A DNA stretch of 64,000 nt, taken from assembly GCA_026826555.1 (NCBI GenBank), contig JAKSZT010054578.1:591083-655082 (forward strand), in the 5' to 3' direction. Shown here piece after piece: positions 10,391 through 21,900 of the stretch (positions are counted from its first letter, which is position 1; every line of letters begins with the position of its first letter). This DNA is from Tolypeutes matacus (Eukaryota; Chordata; Mammalia; Cingulata; Chlamyphoridae). The notes beneath the pieces were generated by a model that saw only the letters and a list, made by a program, of their open reading frames with translations, made no database searches and was not told the origin of the DNA. Made by a program: the position numbers and the translations under genes.

Positions 10391-12372
10391 TCCCCTTAAA
10401 TTTTTAATTTAGATTTTTTTATTAGCAACTTTTGTTTAAATTATTAAAAATCATGACCTCGTGCTAAAACATTAAACCAAGAGGATGCTCCTCGTAGTTC
10501 TGGTGCTTACTACCAAACCCTTTTAGAAAGAAGAAACTTCCAGAGAAACCATGGGTGTTTTGGACAATTATTTACAATAGTCTAGGGTCCCTGTCCTCAG
10601 TTTTACTTCATTGGCCATCTAGGTGGACTAGGATATGAGGAATTATTTGCGGTCTCCACAGTGGGAGGAAAGCAGGCGCCATCCTTTCTGGGTGACATCC
10701 TGGTGTGGAAAGCCACAGCTGTCATTCTCATCCTTCCTTAGCCCTTTTTGAGACTACACTGGGGGGTTGCCTAGGAATGTGGGATGAGCTGGGGCCCTGC
10801 AGCCCTGCATCTGAAGTGATGTGTGTTGCCCTTAATGCTTCCTCATTCTTCCTGAAATAGAGACCGTTAGGGTTAGGTGTCCAGGAGAAGGGAATAAAGG
10901 ATTTATGGGGGCAGTTAGCAGGCTGGGCAGGGTCTTCACCTGGCACAGCCTGCAGCTGGTACACGAGAGGGCTCCCTGAGGACAGTGCTGGCGTCCAGCC
11001 CAGCCCTGCCCCGGCCTGGGTAACAAGGACAGATGCGGCCCGCCTCCCCCCTACAGGGAAACCTGCTTAAGAAATGCTGAGTCTACACAACAACGAAGAT
11101 TATGTAACTATCTTGTTCAGAGAAGATTCTGTTAAATATTAGTACTCTCTTACATAATTATTTCCTCTGTTTTTCCACTTATGACGCTAGAGAAGGGAAG
11201 TCTTTCCTAGGTCTGTCTCCTCCCTGCCCCTGCCACTGATATCAGTCCACAGTGTGTTCCTCAGGAAAGAGCTTTGAGGTCTTTTCGCTTGGGTGTCCCC
11301 TGTGCCACCTCATCCTGTTGGCTGCCTGCCTGCCAGAGCCCTGCTGAGGGGTCCTGCCAGGCATCCTGGGGCTCCTGTCACCAGGGCCTACGTGCTTGCT
11401 CGCCTCCCTCGGCAAGGGTGAATCTGGCTTCATGGCCTTGTAGTGGTGTTCCCATTAGGCCCTGTGTCTAGCAGGGCTGGGCAAGTCTTCGTTGGCTCTC
11501 CTGGTCCTCGGGCTGCTGCTGGCAGGCGTTTGGAGGAGATGGGTTCACATCAGCCGGCAGCGCCGTGCTAGGCCCACATCCAGGCGGAGGCCTCAGCCCC
11601 ACTTCCAAGGGGGAGGCTTACACTCTGCCCAGGATTTGCTTGTGTGGAAAGGTCTTTTCCACGTTATGGATGCCATGTTGGGGTTTTCTTTTGACCCTGA
11701 AGGGGAATTTGAATACAAGACTCAGGTGTGCCACAGAGGGGGACTAGAAGGAAGGTTGAATGAGTTGTGTGGAGGTGGCTCACCCCCGCGGGCAGGACTC
11801 ATGGCATTGAAGGAGAGGGAACTCCCGGGCGGCACCCTCTGGGTGAGCAGTGGTCTTCAATTTCCTGTGCCCTTTGTAGCCGTGAAAATATTTACAGTTC
11901 AAGAATGTCATCAAATGAAAGTGTATGGTAAGAATTATTTGAAAATGTCCAAATTCGGGATGGTTTTATTTTGCACTGAACTTATAACTAGAAGGACATA
12001 TTCTTGAAGTTATTTTTTGAGGAAATTCCCAGTACCCACTGTGGTGATATTAGCTACTTCTTCCTAATCTTTAGATTAGTATAAATGTTCCTGAATTTTA
12101 TAGTTTCACTGCATTGTGAGGACTATTGGCAGCTGATCTAGAACCTTCGGAAAACAATCGAGAGATACGTGTTCACCCCTGTTACAGCACACTAATGTGA
12201 GAATCAGCATTCTACTATACTTGTTAGTAAAGGACGAAAAATAATTCAGTGTAATTTCCAAACTTTAGTGGCGGGAAGGGAAGCTGTGTGACCGGTTACA
12301 GAGGAACTTGCCAAGCCCATGCCCTGTTCCATTGTGTGCTTTTCCCCATTTCCCCCTTTCTTCCCAAACTAG

Positions 12373-12415
12373 GTTGTTCTGGCCCGGGAACTGGCAACCT
12401 CAAGAGAATATGCTA
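12373..12415 (+). CDS. PDPK1: PDPK1 exon 3: glycine-loop end and beta-3 strand
   Basis: This 43-nt exon lies between CAAACTAG and GTAAGT. It encodes VVLARELATSREYA plus the first base of Ile110 (human numbering V96-A109). It completes the nucleotide-binding loop and leads to the catalytic lysine, whose codon is in exon 4. Residues are identical to human. It is one of the shortest PDPK1 exons and is followed by an intron of only 232 bp. Confidence 0.96.
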
Positions 12416-12647
12416 GTAAGTGACCATCCCCAGGAGCTCTCTGTGGGAGGGACAGGGGGGGTGTGGCTTCCAGCAGCTGCCTGGCTAATGGGTGGTCTCA
12501 GAGACGTGGGAGATGGGGGTGTATGTCAAGATGATGTGTTTGTTTTGGGAAGAACTTTATTCTGTATCAGTTAAATTTACGAGTTATGTCTTTAGGATTT
12601 AAAAAAAAATTGATTCCTTTATTAACTCATTTCTCTTTCACCCTAAG
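12416..12647 (+). other. PDPK1 intron 3
   Basis: This 232-bp intron runs from GTAAGT to TTTCACCCTAAG. It is unique sequence. The downstream polypyrimidine tract is TTTCTCTTTCACCC. Confidence 0.9.
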
Positions 12648-12785
12648 TTAAAATTTTAGAGAAACGTCACATTATAAAAGAGAACAAGGTTCCGTATGTA
12701 ACCCGGGAGCGAGACGTGATGTCACGCCTGGATCACCCCTTCTTTGTTAAATTGTACTTCACGTTTCAGGATGATGAAAAGCTGT
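12648..12785 (+). CDS. PDPK1: PDPK1 exon 4: catalytic Lys, helix C, PIF pocket
   Basis: The 138-nt exon encodes human I110-Y156 (first base only of Tyr156). It includes the ATP-anchoring Lys111 (IKILEK), Lys115, Ile118, Ile119, Val124, Val127, Thr128, Glu130 (salt-bridge partner of Lys111) and Arg131. The last of these form the hydrophobic PIF pocket and phosphate pocket that dock phosphorylated AGC substrates. Thr148, Gln150 and Leu155 are also present. No pocket residue differs from human. The intron after it begins GTATCCTTT, a U12-type donor. Confidence 0.97.
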
Positions 12786-12794
12786 GTATCCTTT
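12786..12794 (+). promoter_or_regulatory. U12-type 5' splice site of intron 4
   Basis: GTATCCTTT directly follows the in-frame end of exon 4. It equals the consensus donor of the minor (U11/U12) spliceosome and is unlike the GTAAGT/GTGAGT donors of the other introns here. The intron is phase 1. Confidence 0.88.
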
Positions 12795-14149
12795 GAAGAG
12801 TCAAAGCCTCTGAAATCACACCACAGATCCCTTATCATTTTGTTTGTGCTCCTAAGTGGAATATTCTAAATACAAAGTGAATCCACGTTAATTTTTCTTT
12901 GGGAATGTCTTGAATTGGTGATGTTCCAGGAGGCAGCAGGGGAATGCCACAAGCACAGTTAGTTGAGGCTCGCTGAAATTGAATGTTATTTTAAGAAGAC
13001 ATCATCAAAGAAATGTGTTCAGGTTGTTATTGATAAACATTTTTTTCTGAACGATTATTTATTATTTTAACTTGATCGTTGCTAAACATCCTTGCAAGAT
13101 GTTGTCAGGTGTTTCTTTAAAGACATTCCCGCATTTCTCCAGCCACTACCTTTGGAGTGCTTGTTAGGTGCCAGGCCTTGAGGTCAAATGAAGCGTGGGT
13201 GGGCAAGCGAGCAAGAATTCCTCTCCGGCACCAGAGGTTGCATGGAAAGGGCGTGTCGGCACCTCTGGCCTCTTTGGCCGGGGTGCAAGGGGCTTGCTTG
13301 GAGAGGAGACCTTTACCAAGGCCAGCTGCCAGCCGAGCAGTCAAGGAAGTGAGCCCCAGGAGCCCGAGCCCCATCCATGCAGGCCGCCCGCCGGCCTCCC
13401 TGTGCACCTGCTCACTCTGCTCAGGGCTCTCTCTGTCCCTCAGTTCCTCTTGCTCGCCAGGACTGTCCAGTGATTTTCCAGCAGAGCCTGCATGCTGGGT
13501 AGCTTTCTTGCTTCCTTTGATGGCATCTCCTGCTCCCCTGATATCTCATGGCATTCCTGGAGCAGTGTCTTTTATTTATTTTTAAATTTTTGTTATTTTT
13601 AGCTTTTGCTTAGGGATCAGGGAAACGGGTACACTGTGGGCATCGGGTGCCACCAGCCTGTGTAGTCCTGCTTGCCTCCAGTCCTGCTCATTGCTCCGCC
13701 AGTCCTGCTAGTTCCTCCAGGCTCCCCCACTCCTCCCACCCAGCCTCTTCCCTCTGACCTCCTTTGTCTGGCCACTCTGCCCTTGCTCCCAGAAGGCAAT
13801 CTTGTTTGTTTGGTCAAGTGAGACCATGGGCTGTCCCAGGGACGTTTGCTCAACCACTCATTCAGGTTTTCTCAGCCTTTGCATTTGTTCTTTCCCTCCG
13901 TTCTTCCTTCAAATCTCAGAGGAACACTCTTCCCTGAGCCTCACCCTCAAAACTAGTCCAAGTGCCTGCTGAGGACCTGCTCCTCCGTCCCCACCAGGGC
14001 AGGCTGACTTCTCTGCCTTTCTTCTAGCACGGTTGGCAGTCCCTTCCAACCCCTCCGTAGACACATCAAGGCTTCTGGGCTAAAGCGATGCCTGATCCTG
14101 CTTCCACCCTTAACACTCTCATCTGGTTCCTTCAACTGCTGGCTGAATC

Positions 14150-14188
14150 TGGTTTTTTGTTTGTTTGTTTGTTTGTTTGTTTGTTTTT
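14150..14188. repeat. (GTTT)n microsatellite
   Basis: About eight consecutive GTTT units lie inside a relic that resembles an ancient L2/MIR (AAATACTTGTTGAGTGCCAG follows). The units are almost perfect. Confidence 0.9.
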
Positions 14189-15257
14189 GAGAAATACTTG
14201 TTGAGTGCCAGATGATGGGTAGTGCTGGTGAGTAAGGTGGTGCCTCTGCCCTCTTGGAGCTGACCTGGAGTGGAGGAGTGGGTTGTGCCTGGCTGAGTTG
14301 TTCAGCGTGCAGTGTACTCACAGGCAGCAGGGCATGCTCCCCGGCGTTCTTGTGTCCTTAGGCAGGGTGAGGGCTCCCTGGCAGTTGGACTGGAGGTTCT
14401 TTTGGTTCAAATGTTTAGGGAAGGCTGCTCAGAAGAGGCGGCTGTGGGCAGAGTGTGGGTGGGGCTGCACCAGCGTGAGGCAGGCAGGGCCACGCTGGGC
14501 AGGCGGACTCTGCAGGCCTGGGAGGGGTCGTGAGAGTCTGGATTTTCTTCTGAGTGTGGTGAGTATCCCAAGGGAGGTACTTGCAGGCAGAACTGGGTGA
14601 GAGAAGGGAGTCAAGATGCCCCCCCCTCAGCGTATGCTTGGCTATGTGGTGGTACCAGTATTGAGCTGGAAGGAACTGGGGAGAGGACTGGGCTGGGGCA
14701 GGTGCTGGGTTGGCCTTGGGCCCATCTGGTGGAGGGCAGATGTGCACATCAGAGTCTGTCAGCAGAGTGACCGAGCCCACAGAGGGTGGTTGAGTGAGGG
14801 TGAGGCCAGGCGCCTGAGGATGGGAGGAGGTGTGGTGGGGGAAGCAGGAGGCTGGAAGCCCAGAGGTCCTATGAGATGGTTTTCCATGGAGGACACAGCT
14901 TTACTGGCTGCTGGATTTGGCCCGTGGAGGTTGTGGTTCGTGGTGGACCGGCATTTCCTGTAGAGTGTGGGTGGGAAAGTGGAGGCAGTGCAGAGAGCCG
15001 GTCTTCCTGGTGGAGCAGGGAGAGGCCTGGTAGCTGAATGGGTGAGGCCTGAGGAAGGCTCTGTCTGTCTGTTTTCAGATATTATAGAATGTTTGCCTCC
15101 AGGCCCATAGCTGCTCACCTCTTTTTCTCTCTCCCTGGTTCTGGGATCACCCCATGGCCCCATCTCTGTTCCCATCTCTCTCTCTCCCTCTTCCCCCCTC
15201 TCTTCATGTGGCAGCTGTCAGTGACCTGGAGAAAACTGCAGGTGCCTCTCCACCTCC

Positions 15258-15315
15258 TCAGGTTCTCCTCACCTCACCTCACCTCACCTTACCTCTCCTC
15301 ACCTCTCCTCACCTT
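15258..15315. repeat. CTCAC/CACCT pentamer repeat
   Basis: Tandem CTCACC-type pentamers (CTCACCTCACCTCACC, then CTCCTCACCTCTCCTC variants) run for about 55 bp. This is a short tandem repeat with no coding role. Confidence 0.85.
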
Positions 15316-15892
15316 CGGGGCTAGCCCCTGGCCTCTCCTCCTCATGCCTCCCAGGGAACCGTGTGGCTACACACCTCTTTGAGCCTTGGGGCTCTTGGGC
15401 CCTGGGCTCCCTGCTGAGCCTGTGGATGCTGCGTCTTGTTCTTGGGAGGCTCTGGCAGAATCTCTTACTTGGCTTTTTCTCCCACGTTCACATCTAGTGA
15501 GATCTAGCAACTCAGAGACTAGATAAGAGTAGTCTTGCCTTCTTATCTTGCAGTGGGATTGACCAGCATAATATGTGTGGAGAATGGACTCCAGACTCCA
15601 GGTTCTTTTTCCAGTGGTATATGTCACCCTTGATTTTTAAGATAAATTCCCAAGCCCAACAAGGTAGTAAGGGCTTGCTAGCCTCTGGCAGGAGTGAGTC
15701 CCAGGTCTTCCACCCCGCTCCAAATCCTGGGGATATGTTTTCTGTTAAGAAAGAAAGAGAATACTTAAGGAGCATCTGGGAGAAGCTATGAGGACTTCCA
15801 GTTTCACAAACAAATTAGGATTTGTAGTAATAAACTAATTTCTCTTGACTTTCCTGTTTTCACTAATGGACAGTGATCACCATGTTACTCAA

Positions 15893-15924
15893 TTCTGGCT
15901 GGTGCCCTTCCTCGCCTCCTGCCA
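15893..15924. repeat. 32-bp exact repeat, copy 1
   Basis: The segment beginning TTCTGGCTGGTGCCCTTCC and ending CCTCCTGCCA recurs exactly at 17028-17059. Flanks differ. It matches no repeat family I know. Confidence 0.9.
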
Positions 15925-16079
15925 TCAAAACCTCAGTCATCCATGATTCTTCCCTTGCCTTCGTCCCTACTTCTTGTCTCTCCATTTCCACCACCAGAGT
16001 TCAGGTACTTGGCACCTCACATCTTAGACCACTGAAACTGCCTCCTTCCTACCCCACCTTCCAGTCACCACATTTATGC

Positions 16080-16250
16080 TGTATTCAAAACAAACATTTA
16101 TTAATACCCATAGGTAAAAATAATAATAATAATACCCATAGGCACAACAGTAAAGTACTAGAGGTGCCACAGTGGACAAGTCAGACATCCTTCCTGCGTG
16201 CATGGAGCCAATGTTCTAGCAGGGGATGCAAGCAAATTAATTAAACACAT
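16080..16250. repeat. L2/MIR-like ancient repeat
   Basis: The text ACAAACATTTATTAATACCCA ... GGAGCCAATGTTCTAGCAGG resembles the 3' part of L2/MIR elements, which carry a 'total amount ... ATGGAGCT..CATTCTAG' motif. An (AAT)n run is inserted. This is a recognition call only. Confidence 0.45.
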
Positions 16251-16547
16251 TAATTTCTTGATATTTGTGTCCTCAAAGACTTACAGAATAAATCCCAGGT
16301 CTTGTCCAGTTACTCTTGTTTCCACTAGACTTAGGCACTGTTCTCCAATACCAGCCCAAAGACACACCACTTCTTTTTTTTTTTTTTTTTTTCTTTTTCT
16401 TTTTTTTTTGTTTTACTTCACTACTTCTTTTTCATCCCAAACCTTCACTCAGGTTGTTCCTCATCACTCCTATGCTTGACTGTTTTTATAGAGAACTTGT
16501 CTTAATTCCCCATCTGCTAAAACAGATACCATACAATGAGCTGGCTT

Positions 16548-16740
16548 AAACCAGGGGTTCTTAACCAAGGGTCCACAGACCCCCAAGCAGTCCGTGGAAA
16601 GATTTCAGGGAGTCTGTGAGCTTGAATTGAAAAAAATCAACTTATTATCTCTATTTTCTCTGACCCCTAACTGAAATCTAGCATTTCCTTCACTTATGAA
16701 TGTATATAATAAATTACAGTATTATACATTTCAAAAAAAA
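16548..16740. mobile_element. Ancient DNA-transposon relic (hAT-like)
   Basis: It starts CAGGGGTTCTTAACCAAGGG and contains TCCACAGACCCCCAAGCAG and AAATCTAGCATTTCCTTC. This type of sequence is widespread in mammalian genomes and is typical of a short non-autonomous transposon. The exact family was not determined. Confidence 0.5.
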
Positions 16741-17027
16741 AGAAAGAAAGAAGGTGGTGAAGAAAAGCCCAAAAATACTGCAGTTATACCTGGAGAGAGG
16801 GGGGAGCAGTTTGCCCTGTGCATTTATAGGTCAGGTGTGTTGTGTGGCAGAGCATGGGGCAGGCCCATGGCAGCCTGAGGAAGACGGGAGCAGCCACCAC
16901 GGGGTCCCCTGGCCCTCTGTGGTTTGGCTTCACTGGGCTCAGGCAGGTGAGCTGCTGGCTTGGCAGCCAGAGCCAACTTGGCAGGGGTGCCCCCCTCAGG
17001 CACAAGTGAAGGCCGAGGAGTTCCTGG

Positions 17028-17059
17028 TTCTGGCTGGTGCCCTTCCTCGCCTCCTGCCA
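17028..17059. repeat. 32-bp exact repeat, copy 2
   Basis: This is the second copy of the segment at 15893-15924, 1.1 kb downstream in the same orientation, with unrelated flanks. Confidence 0.9.
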
Positions 17060-18827
17060 AGCCCATTCTGTGCCTGTTGCCCGTCGTTGTGCTGTCCTCT
17101 CTCACAGCCTGGGGAAGGAGCACTGTGCTGGGTGCCAGGAGCCTGCACTCCAGTACTGCTCTCCCTTGTGTGGTGACCTTGAGGAGGTTGCCTGACCTCT
17201 CGGGGCCAGGGTTCCTCCTCTGCAGAGTGGCGGCATTGGGCCCGTTGGCTCCCAGGTTCTCTGCCACAGGGCCGGGTCTGTCCTTGTCCTCCAGGAATTT
17301 GCCCATTCCTCCTCATGGCCCTGGAAAACACGTCGAGGCTGTGAAAGTACTTCTGGGCATGAGAACTGTGTGTGGTCAGGGAGGACCTGCAGGTTTCATG
17401 GAGCTGTGGTCCTGACATTGAAAACCTCTCAGCCACCTGAGCGCCACAGCCCAGCAGAGGACCAGAAGTGTCCCTGACACAAGAAACAGGAACCCAGTGA
17501 GTGCTCAGATAAGGGGCCAAGCCTGTGAAGCCGGAAGGGGCGAGAAGCCGCTCCCCACCCTGGCTGCAGCCCGAGCCCCACCTGTGGGCTCGCAGGCTTC
17601 TGGGCAGATGGCGCTCTGAACTAACAATGATCTGTGGCTGGCCCAGGTGGGGCTGTCTGTCCAAGAGCTGTGTGGGGTCAGGTGTGGGCCAGAGCTGTAG
17701 CCCTTGAGGCTCTCACGGCCTGCAGGCCGCTGGCAAGGAGGCCACACTGCCCCAGCCTGCCCTTGCAGCATGGGCAGGGCGAGGCGGGGAAGAGTACAGG
17801 CCCAGACTCTGTGAGTTCCCTGGAAGTAAAGAGAGGGTTGATTTTTGTTTCAGGTTTCTGTTTAAAATTGTCTTGATTTGGAAGGGCTTGGTTGACCAGA
17901 GAACGGGGCTGGACAAGAGGCAGCTTCTGGCATGGTTGATTGCTGCTCCCTTCCCTCTTGGGCGTTGTCCACTTTTGCACTGCAGCTTCAGGCTCCTTTC
18001 TTGGGGGGAGGTAGCAGTGCCTGAGCAAACAGAACTGAGCAAGCCGGCCAGCCAGGTGCCCTGAGCACTGGGTCACTAAATCCTGGCAGTCAGGGAGGGT
18101 GCGGTACCTGTTGATTTCCTTGGTAGGCGCAGATGCCTCATGCTTCTGGGAGGAAAAAGCCATATGGGATCCATTGAGCAGCTAATCTTAAATCTTGTGT
18201 GGAAAAAGAATACAAATGAATCACAGCGCAGTGGTGCCTGAGGGAAGGTGACTGTCTCTCAGCCCCCAACCAGCGCTGGAGGCTGATGCGAGAAGTTAAT
18301 GAGATGCTCTTACAGAACTCGTGTTTATGGAATGGAGCTTTCAGTTAAGTAGCATTTATACGGAGAAACTTGGCACAGCTCACAGTGGCACTTGGTGCAC
18401 ACTAGCAGTGGGCTGGCTGTGGAGGAGGAGATACCTTCCCCTGCTTCTGAAGCCAGCCTTTCGGCCCTTCTGCATGCAAAGCTAGCACGCGAGTCACCGG
18501 TGCCCTTGCCCAGTGGGCCAGCCCTGACCGTAGCTTCCAGTGGTTCCCATTTCTTGAGGCCAGGACACTTTCGGGGGATGATGTAGTCCAGGGGTGCAGT
18601 CTGGGCCGAGGGTGTGCACTTTTCCAGGGACTTTGTCCTTGTTTTCTTGGCGAGAAACCCCTGCACAGGTGCTTGGAGCCTGGTCCCTGGGCAGGTCACT
18701 TTGGGGCCTGTGATTCCTCTTAGACCAGTGGCAACCTATCTGGCCACGAGCACCTTCGGTTTTCATTTTTAATAAAATATATATATATTATCGGGCAGTT
18801 CAAGTTAGTTTAAAAAACTGATTTTTA

Positions 18828-18850
18828 CCCTTAACCATTCAATGCTCAAG
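18828..18850 (+). promoter_or_regulatory. U12-type branch site and 3' splice site of intron 4
   Basis: CCCTTAAC at 18828-18835 matches the minor-spliceosome branch consensus (TTCCTTAAC core). Its likely branch A (18834) is 16 nt before the AG at 18849-18850, within the short window typical of U12 introns. The interval to the AG (CATTCAATGCTCAAG) has no polypyrimidine tract. Confidence 0.85.
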
Positions 18851-18995
18851 ATTTTGGCCTTAGTTATGCCAAAAATGGAGAATTGCTTAAATACATTCGC
18901 AAAATTGGTTCCTTTGATGAGACCTGCACTCGGTTTTACACAGCTGAGATCGTGTCTGCTCTGGAGTACTTGCACGGCAAGGGCATCATCCACAG
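18851..18995 (+). CDS. PDPK1: PDPK1 exon 5: hinge and helices D-E
   Basis: The 145-nt exon encodes human Y156-R204: FGLSYAKNGELLKYIRKIG, then SFDETCTRFYTAEIVSALEY and LHGKGIIH, ending two bases into Arg204 of the HRD motif. It contains the hinge Ser160-Ala162 that contacts adenine and ATP-site inhibitors, and Glu166, which contacts ribose. All visible residues match human. The donor is GTGAGT. Confidence 0.97.
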
Positions 18996-21900
18996 GTGAG
19001 TGCCACAAGGTCACCCTGGCAAGACCCTGCAGACCCATGGCAAAGGCTGACACGTTTAGACCGGGATTTAAAATTGGCGCTTTTGAGTCTATTTAAGATT
19101 ATTAGGGGAGTAAATTGGATAATTTTAGAATCAGGGAGCTAAAAACTCCTTTAGGGTCTGCTGCAATTCTTTGAAATAAAAAACCACTTTGTTCTCCTCT
19201 GCTGGCTTAAGTCCTGCTGCCTCTTGTATGTGCTATTCATCATTCCTCAGATTTTCATTGGAGCTAATGCAGAGTAAACTACTGCTTCTGTCACATGAAC
19301 TGGTAGCATGTTTCATGGATGTTCATGTTAATGGGGCATTATTATATATGAGACTCATATACAAAATCATGAGTGAAGGGGGAAGGGCTAAGGAATATGA
19401 AGAGAAATTGACGATTGGTACTCAGAAACAGGAGTGTTTTCTCAGGTCCTACTAATAGGAAGTACTGGGTTGATAGCCAATATTTGGCCTGTTATAAGTT
19501 AAATTTATTAATGAGTTAGAAAAGTATCACAGTTTTAGTTTATAACATTTAGCAGAAAGCTTCATTTGGATGAATTATACATTTAGGAATGAACCTTTCA
19601 TAGTATTTTAAAAAACTTTATCTTTGTTAAATAAGGGACCAGTGAGCTTTTTGCTCACAAGTTATGGTCTTTCCAAAGGAGTCATAGCCCTCCAGGGTCA
19701 GAGCTGGCTTATGTCATGAGGCTGTGACCAGATGAGGACTGACAGGAGTTGGCTGGCACCAGGAGTCCATGGAACACAGGTTGAGAGGCTCATGGACCTT
19801 AAACACCAGCTCAACCCATTCCACCTGGTTTTTCTGCCAATGTAATAGTTCTTTGTAGCCATCTTGGTTAATTATTTTATTTTGTCCATTGTAGCTTTTG
19901 TGGTATAATTCTTTCTGATCTCATTTTCCATGACTTCCTGGCAAAGTCAAATTGAAAGTGTTCATAAGATATTTATTTTATGAGTTAAAAATGATAGGTT
20001 ATAGTTCAGACATGTATTCCAAAGGATTGTGTGATGATGGTAGAGTAGGAACCTCCAGAAATCAGTCCCTTCTAAACTGACAGGAACTGCCTGAATCCAT
20101 ATTGTGGAACTGTATCCAGGGAAGAGCTGGAGGATGAGGCTGGTAAAGTGTCATAAATATCAGTGGATTTCACCCATTCTCCAACTGCGTGGCAGACAGC
20201 AGTGGGGACTGCAGCCTGGGCTCCTGGTGCAGGGGGCGGGAGCCAGGGTGGGCTACAAGGACCCAGTCCCCCAAAACCCTGGGGAGTGTGGTCTGACCAG
20301 TGATCACTGCGTTGGGTCAGCTCCCTCGGATCCCTGGGGGCCAGCTGCGAGGGCTGCCATTGTTATACCCCCCAAGGGAAAAGCAGCAGCAGAGTCTTAA
20401 AGATGCAGTACCAATTTTTCCTCTCTTTTTTCTCTTTCCATTCCCCACTTGGGAGCAAAAATGTTCGGAAAAGTTACAAATTGATGGCTCCAGCCCTCAA
20501 CAACAACAAAAACAAAAACCAGTAATCCCAGAGGAATGGGAGAGAACTAGATTTCCAAAGGAATAACAACATAATACTCAGAATTTCAATTCTCAAAAAC
20601 TTACAAATCACACAAAGAAACAGGAAAGTATGGCCCATTCCCCCCCACACACCCCCCAGAAGAAAAAGAAAAAGAATTTTCCAAGTACCATCTCTGAGGA
20701 AGCTCACACATTGGAACTATTAGTCAAAGACTTTGTCAGTGGTCTTAAATATGCTCAGTGAGCTAAATATCTAAAGGACTAAAGGAAATGAGAAAACATC
20801 TGAACAAAAAGATGGGAATTGTGAAAAGGAACCAAACCAATTTTGGAGCTACAAAGTACAGTAATTGAAATGAGAAACTCATTAGATTCATCTGCAGATT
20901 TGAACAGCCAGAAGAAAGGATCAGTGAACTTGAAGACAAGACAATTGAAATTATCCAGTGTGAGGAGCAGAAAAGAAAAATAATAAAGAAAAATGAACAG
21001 AGTCTGAGGGGCCTGTGGGACATCATCAAGTGAACTAACATGAGCATCATTGGAATTCCAGAAGGACAAGAGAGAGCTAAATAGACAGAAAAAAAAAGAT
21101 GTAAAGAAATAAGAGACTCTAACAGATCTACACCAAGATATATTATAGTGAAACAGTCAAAATTCAAAGACAGGATTTTGAAAGCAGCAAGAGAGAGGTG
21201 ACTTGTCACATACAAGGGATCCCCAATAAGACAAATTTCTCATCAGAAACCATGGAAGCCAGTAGATAGTGGGCTGGCATATTTAAAATCCTTAAAAAAA
21301 AAAAAACAAACCTGTAAACCAAGAATTAAATATCTGGCAGAATTATCTTTCAAAATGAGGGAGAAATTAAGACATTTAGATAAACATAAACTGAAAGTAT
21401 CCATTACCAAAAGACCTGCCCTACCAAAAAGTACTGAGTCCTTCAGGCTAAAATTAAAGGGTACTAGACAGTAACTCGAAGCCATAAGAAGAAATGAAGA
21501 ACATTGACTCCATAGGTCAATATAAAATCCTGTATTATGCTACTTTTGGTTTGTAACAGCCTTTTTCACCCCTATGTGACTAAACAGGCAAATGTGTAAA
21601 ATAACATTATAAATCAGTGTTAATGGCATACAATGTATAAAGATGGAATCTGAGACAATAACAATATAAAGGAGGGACAGAGATGTTTAGGAGTAGAGAG
21701 TTTGAATACTACAGAATCTAGATTGGTACCAACCAGTCTAAGTAAATTGTTACTAGTTTCAGGTGTTTATTGAAATTACAAAGGTAACTTCTAAGAAAAT
21801 AACTAGAAAATATATAGAAAAGTAAAGAAGAAATTGTAAACTACAAAAAGGTACCAGAAGAATAAAAAAAGAGACAGTAATGGAATAATTAAATGGATTT

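Larger units (their letters stand above)
8160..12372 (+). other. PDPK1 intron 2
   Basis: This is a 4.2 kb U2-type intron (GTGAGT ... CCCAAACTAG). A minus-strand L1 5' half with a DAS monomer occupies about 8570-10390. The rest (10390-12372) is unique sequence with no recognised gene. Confidence 0.9.
12786..18850 (+). other. PDPK1 intron 4 (U12-type GT-AG), mostly unique
   Basis: This 6.1 kb intron has fewer young repeats than its neighbours. It contains L2/MIR-like relics (about 14170-14300 and 16080-16250), a (GTTT)n run, a CACCT-rich microsatellite, T-runs, and a transposon relic at 16548-16740. GC-rich parts (16.8-18.7 kb) have long stop-free frames on both strands, but none matches a known protein or has splice support. 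It ends CCCTTAAC...CTCAAG without a pyrimidine tract. Confidence 0.85.

Noticed and set aside
16824..17664. Long stop-free frames (up to 222 codons) on the minus strand
   Set aside because: GC-rich, stop-poor intron sequence. Several frames on both strands overlap, composition is Pro/Gly/Arg/Ser-rich, and no known domain or splice signal supports a gene.
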